Source: CAYMTN01 sp964393335 (lineage in GTDB: Bacteria > Chloroflexota > Anaerolineae > Aggregatilineales > Aggregatilineaceae). From it: DNA of 6,308 nucleotides. The stretch is taken from positions 1 through 6,308 of the forward strand of contig CAYMTN010000283.1 in NCBI GenBank assembly GCA_964393335.1, written 5' to 3'. This document shows, one piece after another, positions 1-5,227 of this stretch. The notes beneath the pieces were generated by a model that was not told the origin of the DNA, ran no database searches, and worked only from the letters and a program-made list of their open reading frames with translations. A program made the translations under genes and the position numbers. Each line of letters opens with the position of its first letter. The first letter of the stretch is position 1.

Positions 1-847
1 GCGGGTGGAGTTGTTCGTGCTTCAGGTTGAAACGTGCCAGCGCGCCCACCATGTAACTGTCGCGGCTAAAGGCGCAGTGTTTGGCCGTGGCGTGCTGTTC
101 CAGGTGCTCGTTGGTGACCCGGCGGTAGTCTTCGACCGGCAGCGTGTGCCCGTCCGTGCTGCCGATCATGCCGTCGATGAAGCCGTATTCATCCGGCTGC
201 ACCAGCGCGATGTACTCGGTCTCGCGCTCGAAGGTCGGCCAGGGCAGCGTGCCAAATAACTCGACGGTTGCGTCTACATCCTGAACCAGGGCTTCCGCAC
301 GTGCGCGCAGGTCTTCAAGCTCCTGGCGCGCAGGGAAGTGCTTGAACCCGCCGACCGTCATCGCTATTGGGTGTGTGTGGCGTCCGACGATGACCTTGCA
401 CAGGTCGCCGGAAAACTGCTTCATGTGCAGCGCACGTTTGACGATGTCCGGATGGCTGGCAGCCAGCGGGATCACGCTGCCGACGTTTAAGAAGTCGGGC
501 GCGACCAGCATATAGGTGTGCAGGATGTGGCTGTCCAACATCTCGCCGTGAAAGGCAAGCTTGCGCAGCAGGACAGTCTGCTCGCTGAGCTGGACCCTCA
601 GGGCGCGCTCGGTCGCGCGCAGGCTGGCGGTTGCATGTCCGATCGCGCAGATGCCACAGATACGGCTGGTGATGTGTGACGCCTGGCTGTAGGGCCGCCC
701 ACGCAGCATCGCCTCGAAAAAGCGCGGTGTCTCGACGATTTGCAGTTCGCACTGTTCAACCGCGCCGTCGCGGACATCAACCACGATATTTCCGTGACCT
801 TCCACGCGCGTTACATGGTGGACGTTGACTCGAATGTTCTCTGTCAT
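1..847 (-). CDS. hydA: [NiFe] hydrogenase large (alpha) subunit, group 3b type, 3' end cut by the window
   Basis: Catalytic subunit that would bind the Ni-Fe(CN)2CO site and interconvert H2 with protons and electrons in the cytoplasm. The reading frame starts at ATG 847 (MTENIRVNVHHVTRVEGHG) and stays open to the left edge, giving 282 codons. That is about two thirds of a normal subunit of roughly 430 residues. The N-terminal RVEGHG signature is at residues 14-19. The first nickel ligand motif RICGICAIGH is at residues 62-71, with Cys64 and Cys67. Further on, SYMVGALARFN is typical of the MvhA/HoxH/HydA family. The C-terminal DPCxxCxxH motif, and any tail cleaved by a maturation protease, lie outside the window. 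AGGAGG sits 10 nt upstream, inside the last codons of hydD, whose stop is only 5 nt before this start. The symbol follows the Pyrococcus hydBGDA order; hyhL or hoxH-like would be alternative names. Confidence 0.93.
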   Translation of the reverse strand, partial: MTENIRVNVHHVTRVEGHGNIVVDVRDGAVEQCELQIVETPRFFEAMLRGRPYSQASHITSRICGICAIGHATASLRATERALRVQLSEQTVLLRKLAFHGEMLDSHILHTYMLVAPDFLNVGSVIPLAASHPDIVKRALHMKQFSGDLCKVIVGRHTHPIAMTVGGFKHFPARQELEDLRARAEALVQDVDATVELFGTLPWPTFERETEYIALVQPDEYGFIDGMIGSTDGHTLPVEDYRRVTNEHLEQHATAKHCAFSRDSYMVGALARFNLKHEQLHP

Positions 848-852
848 CGTCG

Positions 853-1686
853 TTAGTCCTCCTGAGGGGCTGCGAATGTGGATGACGGGAGGGGATCACT
901 CGCAGCAGGTGAGATCGACGTGCTCAGCGGCGCATCATCCCCGGCCTGCTGCAACTGGTAATGGTTGAACAGGGTGAATCGCGCGTCGATCTCGCTGTCA
1001 CTCAGACCATGACCGCGCAGGATTTCGCGCATGTACTGAAAGTTTGGTTCGGGTGCCCAGCCCCGGCAGCCCTCGCAGCCATCCCCGTAGGTCGGGCAGA
1101 TGGCGTCGCACCCGGCGCGTGTGATCGGGCCGAGACAGGGTTTGCCCATGGTGTTCAGGCAGCCATTTTCTTTGAATTTGCATTCGACACACAACGGGTA
1201 TTCCGGCAGTTTGGGTTTGCGTCCCTGGAGCACCTGCTGCACGACGCGTAAAAATTCGTAGCGGTCGATGGGGCAGCCAGGGATCGCCGCGTCAACCTCG
1301 ATCACGGCGGAGATAGGCCGCGCCGGGTAGCTCTCGTAGGCGTCCTTGCCGTTTTCGCCGTAGACGTAGGTCTGCACGTTCTCAATTGACCAGCGGTTTT
1401 TTAGGGCGTTCACACCGCCGAGATGGGCACATGCGCCCAGCGCGATGACCATCGCGGCCTGTTCGCGGATCGCGCGCAGCCGGTCTTCATCGCTTTCACG
1501 CGTGCAAGACCCTTCGACAAAGGCGATTGCGTAGTCATCCCCTTTTTCGGTCATGGCTTCGCGGAACTGCACGATCTCGACCAGATCGAGCAGGCCGAGC
1601 TGTGTTTGCAGCAGGTCCACAACGGTAAGTTGGCAGCCCTCGCAGCTCGTGAAATCAAAGAAGGCGATTTTGGGTTTTGCAGGCAT
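853..1686 (-). CDS. hydD: [NiFe] hydrogenase small (delta) subunit with three iron-sulfur clusters
   Basis: A 277-residue electron-transfer subunit that pairs with HydA. Residues 6-20 show the family start FFDFTSCEGCQ. The proximal [4Fe-4S] cluster is accounted for by Cys15, Cys18, Cys86 (GACAHLGG) and Cys138 (PGCPID). A second block supplies eight more cysteines, at 166, 169, 176, 184, 193, 197, 204 and 207, enough for the medial and distal [4Fe-4S] clusters. There is no twin-arginine signal peptide, which fits a cytoplasmic group 3 enzyme and argues against an uptake hydrogenase. The start overlaps the hydG stop in a TAATG arrangement sharing one base, and GAGG lies 8 nt upstream, so coupled translation is likely. 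From about residue 249 the protein runs into a Ser/Pro/Ala/Asp-rich tail that looks like an addition to the usual length of about 260. The nucleotides of the tail also carry the hydA ribosome binding site. Confidence 0.94.
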   Translation of the reverse strand: MPAKPKIAFFDFTSCEGCQLTVVDLLQTQLGLLDLVEIVQFREAMTEKGDDYAIAFVEGSCTRESDEDRLRAIREQAAMVIALGACAHLGGVNALKNRWSIENVQTYVYGENGKDAYESYPARPISAVIEVDAAIPGCPIDRYEFLRVVQQVLQGRKPKLPEYPLCVECKFKENGCLNTMGKPCLGPITRAGCDAICPTYGDGCEGCRGWAPEPNFQYMREILRGHGLSDSEIDARFTLFNHYQLQQAGDDAPLSTSISPAASDPLPSSTFAAPQED

Positions 1687-2567
1687 TAGAGCGCCTCCTC
1701 GAAGGCCAGTGCTTCGGCGTAGGTCCAGGACGGTCCATCCTGGCAGCTATAACGGTGGTTAACCTGGCAGTGGCCGCACTTGCCGACGCCGCACTTCATG
1801 CGGCGCTCGAAGCTCATCCAGATTTGTTCGGGGTTCAGACCTTTGCCCAGCAGTTCCATCGTCACGAACCGGTACATGATGGGCGGGCCGACAGTCACCG
1901 CAATCGTTTTGTATGGGTTCACGTCAACGTGTTCAAACAGCGTCGTGATCACGCCGACATGGCCTTTCCAGCTTTCGTCGGCGTGGTCAACCGTGACCAG
2001 GTATTCAATGTCGTCGCGCTTGGCCCATGCCTGGCGGTCTTTTTCAAACAGCAGTTCGGATGGATTACGCGCGCCGTAGAGGATGATCAACCGGCCAAAA
2101 TTGGCGCGGTTGTCGATGATTTCGTCAATCAACGAACGGGCCGGGGCCAATCCCAGGCCGCCGGGCGCGATCAACATGTCTTTGCCGGCAAACGCCTCAA
2201 CCGGGAAGCCGCGCCCAAACGGGCCGCGAATGCCGATTTGATCGCCCGGTTTGAGCGTGTGAATCTGCCCGGTGACATCCCCGGCCTTGCGGATGCACAG
2301 CCGGAAGGTTTCGCCGGTGCGGCTGGGCGACGACATGATGCTGATCGGCACTTCGCCCACACCAGGCACGGATACCATTACGAACTGACCGGGGATGTGC
2401 CCCAGGTTTTCGCCATTGGGCAGCCGCACGGTGAAGATTTTTTCCTGCCAGGTTTCGTCTTGCACGTCTTCGACGGTCGCTATGGTGGGCAGATAGATAG
2501 AGGTGTGCCCGTCATAAGCCCGCGGTGTCGTGGTTGTCTTCAGGTTAACTGTGGGTGTCGCTAACAT
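1686..2567 (-). CDS. hydG: Hydrogenase gamma subunit: FAD/NAD(P)-binding reductase with [2Fe-2S] centre
   Basis: A 293-residue flavoprotein of the ferredoxin-NADP reductase family. It would pass electrons between NAD(P)(H) and the iron-sulfur chain of the hydrogenase. An FAD-binding barrel occupies about residues 25-125, with the PISIMSSPS flavin contact at 74-82 and a GPFGRGF loop at 115-121. A Rossmann NAD(P) domain follows with the glycine-rich APGGLGLAPARSLI at 134-147 and VTVGPPIM at 224-231. The C-terminal [2Fe-2S] site has four cysteines at 259, 264, 267 and 275 (CGVGKCGHCQVN...C), as in HydG and the related PyrK/AsrB/NfnA-type subunits. Its length matches HydG of Pyrococcus (about 290). 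A strong Shine-Dalgarno sequence (GGAGGGAG) precedes ATG 2567, only 15 nt after the hydB stop. The choice between NAD and NADP cannot be read safely from the sequence. An AsrB-type sulfite reductase subunit is the main alternative, but the hydrogenase genes downstream argue against it. Confidence 0.93.
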   Translation of the reverse strand: MLATPTVNLKTTTTPRAYDGHTSIYLPTIATVEDVQDETWQEKIFTVRLPNGENLGHIPGQFVMVSVPGVGEVPISIMSSPSRTGETFRLCIRKAGDVTGQIHTLKPGDQIGIRGPFGRGFPVEAFAGKDMLIAPGGLGLAPARSLIDEIIDNRANFGRLIILYGARNPSELLFEKDRQAWAKRDDIEYLVTVDHADESWKGHVGVITTLFEHVDVNPYKTIAVTVGPPIMYRFVTMELLGKGLNPEQIWMSFERRMKCGVGKCGHCQVNHRYSCQDGPSWTYAEALAFEEAL

Positions 2568-2582
2568 CAGGCTCCCTCCTTT

Positions 2583-3650
2583 CTATAGACCCGGTTCCAA
2601 CTGCATCTCGTCGTGCAGTTCGTTCAACGTGCCGGGGATGGTGATGTTGACCAGGCAGGCGCGTTCGCAGCGCCCGCAGCCGGTGCAGCCTGTCAGCCCG
2701 TGCACCTGCTTGATGTACTTGCCCTTGCGCATCACACGATGGCGCACCCGCGCGGCTTTTTCTTTGCGGAAGTTGTGGCCGCCAGCGACCAACGCGAACT
2801 CGCGCAGTTGGCACGAATCCCATACCCGCGTGCGCTCGCCATCCTGCATGGTGATGTCCATCGAATCTTGTACATCAAAGCAGAAGCAGGTCGGGCAGAC
2901 ATTCGTGCAGGAACCGCACGCCAGGCAGCGGTCGCCCAGTTCTTCCCACAGCTTCGCTTTGTAGCCCAGCGTGAGCAGGGAAGGGGTCTGGTCTTTGCTG
3001 ACCTTCAGGCGCATCCGGAAATGGGGCCATTTGGCCGACAGCACCTGGCCCAGTTTTTGAATATCCTCTTTGCGTGCCATCTGGACATATACATGGTCCA
3101 GCAGCAGACGCTCGCCCTTTTCGGTGCCGCTGTCGACCATGTAGTGCTCGCCCATATCGGTCATGTGCAGATCATAAATCGGCGGCGCGGTCAAGGTGCC
3201 CATGTCCTTGCAGAACGACGCGTCATCACACGGGTGCAGGCACTCGATACCGATGATGTAGAGCTGCTCGCGGCGCTCCTGATAGTGCTCATCCTTGAAG
3301 CCCTCAGCAAAGACTTTGTCGTAGAGCATGATGCCGTTCATATCACACGTATGAACGCCGAAAACGACGGTCGGCTGCACGTCTTGATATACAGGCCGGA
3401 CCTCAAAGTGGCGATTGCCCTGTTTGTTTTCTTCGCCGTGGAACGTGCACAGGACCTCACGTTGTGGCAGAAAATACTTTTTCGGGGGAAGAATGGTTGT
3501 CGTGTAGTCAAGTGTGAGCTGCGCAGGATCTGTGATGTCGTCAAATGCATAGCCGGTTTCGGTGGTGACAGGGCCGACCACTCGAAAACTGGCTTGCAGC
3601 GCCTTGACAAATTCCGGCAGCTTTTCCTTTGACAAGATATATAGGCTCAT
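2583..3650 (-). CDS. hydB: Hydrogenase beta subunit: 4Fe-4S dicluster electron-transfer protein (HydB/AsrA family)
   Basis: A 355-residue first gene of the operon. The C-terminal third holds two ferredoxin-type motifs. The first is CLACGSCTNVCP (Cys242, 245, 248, 252), and the second is CTGCGRCERAC (Cys322, 325, 328, 332). The second is followed by NITIPG instead of the usual CP, so its ligands may be arranged slightly differently. The N-terminal two thirds resembles the HydB/AsrA family, with VVFGVHTCDMNGI near residues 95-107 and IGIECLHPCDDASFCKDMG near 133-151. These regions add four cysteines (102, 137, 141, 147) that could hold another cluster. Its role in the cytoplasmic NAD(P)-linked hydrogenase is electron transfer, probably to or from the HydG flavin. 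ATG 3650 has GGAG 6 nt upstream and fits the expected N-terminus. AsrA of anaerobic sulfite reductase is a close relative, but the neighbours identify this one as a hydrogenase subunit. Confidence 0.9.
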   Translation of the reverse strand: MSLYILSKEKLPEFVKALQASFRVVGPVTTETGYAFDDITDPAQLTLDYTTTILPPKKYFLPQREVLCTFHGEENKQGNRHFEVRPVYQDVQPTVVFGVHTCDMNGIMLYDKVFAEGFKDEHYQERREQLYIIGIECLHPCDDASFCKDMGTLTAPPIYDLHMTDMGEHYMVDSGTEKGERLLLDHVYVQMARKEDIQKLGQVLSAKWPHFRMRLKVSKDQTPSLLTLGYKAKLWEELGDRCLACGSCTNVCPTCFCFDVQDSMDITMQDGERTRVWDSCQLREFALVAGGHNFRKEKAARVRHRVMRKGKYIKQVHGLTGCTGCGRCERACLVNITIPGTLNELHDEMQLEPGL

Positions 3651-3700
3651 TGGTTACTCCGCCAAGGCTTCGTTGCAGGACAACGATTAACGCCGACAAA

Positions 3701-3720
3701 CGATATATCGGCACGCGTGC
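3701..3720. repeat. Two abutting perfect 10-bp palindromes upstream of hydB
   Basis: CGATATATCG (3701-3710) and GCACGCGTGC (3711-3720) are each perfectly self-complementary and touch with no spacer. They lie 51-70 bp upstream of the hydB start. An overlapping imperfect stem, GCCGA (3692-3696) with TCGGC (3708-3712), is also present. The position overlaps where a hydB core promoter would be expected, so an operator for a dimeric regulator is a reasonable guess. The sequence itself only shows the symmetry. Confidence 0.55.
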
Positions 3721-3787
3721 TGATTGATCACACTCTTAGGTTAACAAGCCCCTTGCCAGCACCCCAGTAACGCATGGCTATTTTTGG

Positions 3788-3821
3788 TGTGACGTAAATC
3801 ACTTCTGTGAAGCACGACACA
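3788..3821. promoter_or_regulatory. Tandem CRP/FNR-family-like binding boxes, 18 bp apart
   Basis: The first box is TGTGA-N6-TCACT (3788-3803), nine of ten matches to the TGTGA-N6-TCACA consensus of CRP-type regulators. The second box, TGTGA-N6-ACACA (3806-3821), begins exactly 18 bp later and matches eight of ten. A third half-site, TGTGG, follows at 3824, again 18 bp on. The boxes lie about 140 bp upstream of hydB and about 125-160 bp upstream of the dehydrogenase start, so they could serve either or both divergent genes. Which family member binds (CRP, FNR-, HcpR- or DNR-like) cannot be told from the site. Confidence 0.55.
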
Positions 3822-3862
3822 AATGTGGGCCGCTTGAAACTGCTCACGCCAGCGGCTGTAAG

Positions 3863-3892
3863 TTGTCACCGGGCCCGCGCTGTGATTATGAT
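3863..3892 (+). promoter_or_regulatory. Sigma-70-like promoter for the sugar dehydrogenase gene
   Basis: TTGTCA at 3863-3868 (five of six to TTGACA) and TATGAT at 3887-3892 (five of six to TATAAT) are separated by 18 bp. Transcription would start near 3899, leaving a leader of roughly 48 nt before ATG 3947. The tandem CRP/FNR-like boxes would then centre near -103 and -85, an upstream activator position. Confidence 0.5.
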
Positions 3893-3946
3893 CCCGATGA
3901 GGGGTTATATGCTGGCCGGGAGAATAGGGACTTGAGGAAAACCTGG

Positions 3947-5149
3947 ATGAAACGAACCGCGTTTTTTACCGTATTGGTGGTACCAGTGCTGGCGATTGCC
4001 ACTTTTGTGGTCTATCAGCAGGCCCATGACGAACGGCCCAGGCATGATGCGGCCAGCCAGCCCGTTGCGTACCAGTTGGTGCAAGTCGCCAGCGGCTTTT
4101 CACGCCCGTTATATGTCACGCACGCGGGTGATGGCTCAGGCCGTCTATTTGTCGTTGAACAGAGTGGAAAAATCCGCATCATCGATGGCGGAATCGTACT
4201 CGACACGCCGTTTCTGGACGTATCGAGTTTGATCAGCCGGGACGCCCTCGGCAGCGGTTACACCGAGCGTGGGTTATTGGGGCTGGCGTTTCACCCCAAC
4301 TACGCCCAGAACGGCCTGTTTCTTGTCGATTATACCGACCTGAATGGTAACACAGTCCTGGCCCGTTATCAGGTTTCTGCCAGCGATCCGAACCAGGCCG
4401 ACCCGTCCAGCGCGCAGCAGCTTCTCGCTGTGCAGCAGCCGTTCGCCAATCACAACGGCGGCGATGTGGCATTCGGGCCGGACGGGTACCTGTACGTCTC
4501 GCTGGGCGACGGTGGTTCCGGCGGTGACCCGCAGGGCAACGGGCAGAATCCCAACACGCTACTGGGTTCGATCTTGCGGCTGGATGTTGATGCATCCAAT
4601 GGGTATGGCATCCCCGCCGATAACCCGTTCGTGGGGTCAAACACCGCCCGGCCTGAGATATGGGCATGGGGCGTGCGCAATGTCTGGCGCTACAGTTTTG
4701 ACCGCCAAACCGGCGATCTCTACCTGGCCGATGTGGGACAGGATAAATGGGAAGAAGTGGACTTCCAGCTCGCCTCAAGCAGTGGCGGGGAAAACTATGG
4801 GTGGAACGCCTATGAAGGGACGCACGTCTATTCCGGGCAGCCGCCCGCGTCGGATGTCGTGATGCCCGTGCTTGAGTACGATCACGGCAATGGCCGGTGT
4901 TCGATCACGGGTGGTTATGTTTACCGGGGCAACCAGATTCCTGCATTGCAGGGTTATTACCTGTATGGTGATTGGTGTACGGGCACGATCTGGGTTGTCC
5001 AACCGAGTGACGCGAGTACCTGGCAGCCGGTCGTCTCGCTTGAATCGGGACGGCAGATCAGTTCGTTTGGTGAAGATGAGGCCGGGGAATTGTACGTGGT
5101 CGATTACGCCGGCACAGTGCTGCGTTTTGCCCCCTCTACTTCCGGGTAA
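3947..5149 (+). CDS. PQQ-dependent sugar dehydrogenase-like beta-propeller, exported or membrane-anchored
   Basis: A 400-residue protein of the soluble glucose/aldose sugar dehydrogenase (GSDH, YliI/Asd, HHIP-like) family, which oxidises aldoses with pyrroloquinoline quinone. Residues 5-23 form a hydrophobic segment after MKRT. No convincing signal peptidase motif follows, so it may stay as an anchor with the propeller outside the membrane. Family motifs run in order: FSRPLYVTHAGDGSGRLFVVEQSGKIRI (51-78), ERGLLGLAFHPNY (107-119), HNGGDVAFGPDGYLYVSLGDGG (169-190, with His169 at the catalytic-base position), GSILRLDVD (207-215), and GVRNVWRYSFD with GDLYLADVGQD (242-265). Cys318 and Cys344 (RCSITGG, GDWCTG) could form a disulfide. 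ATG 3947 is preferred because GAGGAA lies 7 nt upstream and the signal segment follows directly; an in-frame TTG at 3863 would add 28 atypical residues and overlaps the promoter. The substrate is unknown, and some family members have no proven PQQ activity. Confidence 0.87.
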   Translation: MKRTAFFTVLVVPVLAIATFVVYQQAHDERPRHDAASQPVAYQLVQVASGFSRPLYVTHAGDGSGRLFVVEQSGKIRIIDGGIVLDTPFLDVSSLISRDALGSGYTERGLLGLAFHPNYAQNGLFLVDYTDLNGNTVLARYQVSASDPNQADPSSAQQLLAVQQPFANHNGGDVAFGPDGYLYVSLGDGGSGGDPQGNGQNPNTLLGSILRLDVDASNGYGIPADNPFVGSNTARPEIWAWGVRNVWRYSFDRQTGDLYLADVGQDKWEEVDFQLASSSGGENYGWNAYEGTHVYSGQPPASDVVMPVLEYDHGNGRCSITGGYVYRGNQIPALQGYYLYGDWCTGTIWVVQPSDASTWQPVVSLESGRQISSFGEDEAGELYVVDYAGTVLRFAPSTSG

Positions 5150-5178
5150 AGAGCCTGTTTTGCCTCTGGAGATCGGAG

Positions 5179-5214
5179 CGCCCCCGGCATTGTGCAGCCG
5201 GGGGCGTTTTGGTT
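5179..5214 (+). terminator. Rho-independent terminator of the sugar dehydrogenase gene
   Basis: A perfect 10-bp GC-rich stem (5179-5188 with 5197-5206) with an 8-nt loop is followed by TTTT-GG-TTTT. It begins 30 nt after the dehydrogenase stop. On the minus strand the same hairpin lies just past the clc stop but has no following T-run, so as an intrinsic terminator it works only rightward. Confidence 0.9.
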
Positions 5215-5227
5215 TTGCGTGGCGGAC

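Larger units (their letters stand above)
3651..3946. other. Divergent intergenic region between hydB and the sugar dehydrogenase gene
   Basis: About 296 bp without a supported gene, and more AT-rich in places than the flanking coding DNA. It must contain the leftward promoter of the hydrogenase operon and the rightward promoter of the dehydrogenase. From left to right it holds the hydB ribosome binding site (GGAG, minus strand), two abutting palindromes (3701-3720), a GTTAAC palindrome (3740-3745), tandem CRP/FNR-like boxes (3788-3821), and a sigma-70-like promoter with a short leader before the plus-strand gene. For hydB I see only a weak minus-strand -10 candidate, TATATC at 3707-3702 inside the first palindrome, with no good -35. 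That would be compatible with an activator-dependent promoter. Confidence 0.7.

Noticed and set aside
5..259. Plus-strand open frame of 84 codons at the left edge
   Set aside because: It lies in the codon register directly opposite hydA, whose minus-strand translation matches the hydrogenase large subunit.
847..852. A possible frameshift at the start of hydA (GAGA repeat near the ATG)
   Set aside because: On careful reading the frame runs ATG ACA GAG AAC ATT directly into the RVEGHG signature without a shift.
1677..2564. Long plus-strand open frame (295 codons) opposite hydG
   Set aside because: It is an antisense shadow: hydG on the other strand has full domain and cysteine motifs, and the plus-strand translation shows no recognisable domain. 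Open antisense frames are common in GC-rich coding DNA.
2613..3632. Long plus-strand open frame (339 codons) opposite hydB
   Set aside because: Same reasoning: it mirrors the hydB codons, has no recognisable family features, and hydB is clearly the real gene.
3717..3732. A further CRP/FNR-like site ending in TCACA at 3728-3732
   Set aside because: The partner half (GTGCT at 3717-3721) matches poorly, so only an isolated half-site is present.
3863..3946. TTG start at 3863 giving a 428-residue dehydrogenase
   Set aside because: The added 28 residues would place charged sequence before the signal/anchor segment, the TTG overlaps the -35 element of the likely promoter, and ATG 3947 has a well-spaced ribosome binding site.
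5179..5206. Bidirectional terminator serving the converging CLC gene as well
   Set aside because: Read on the minus strand the hairpin is followed by CTCCGATCTCC, not a T-run, so only rightward intrinsic termination is supported.
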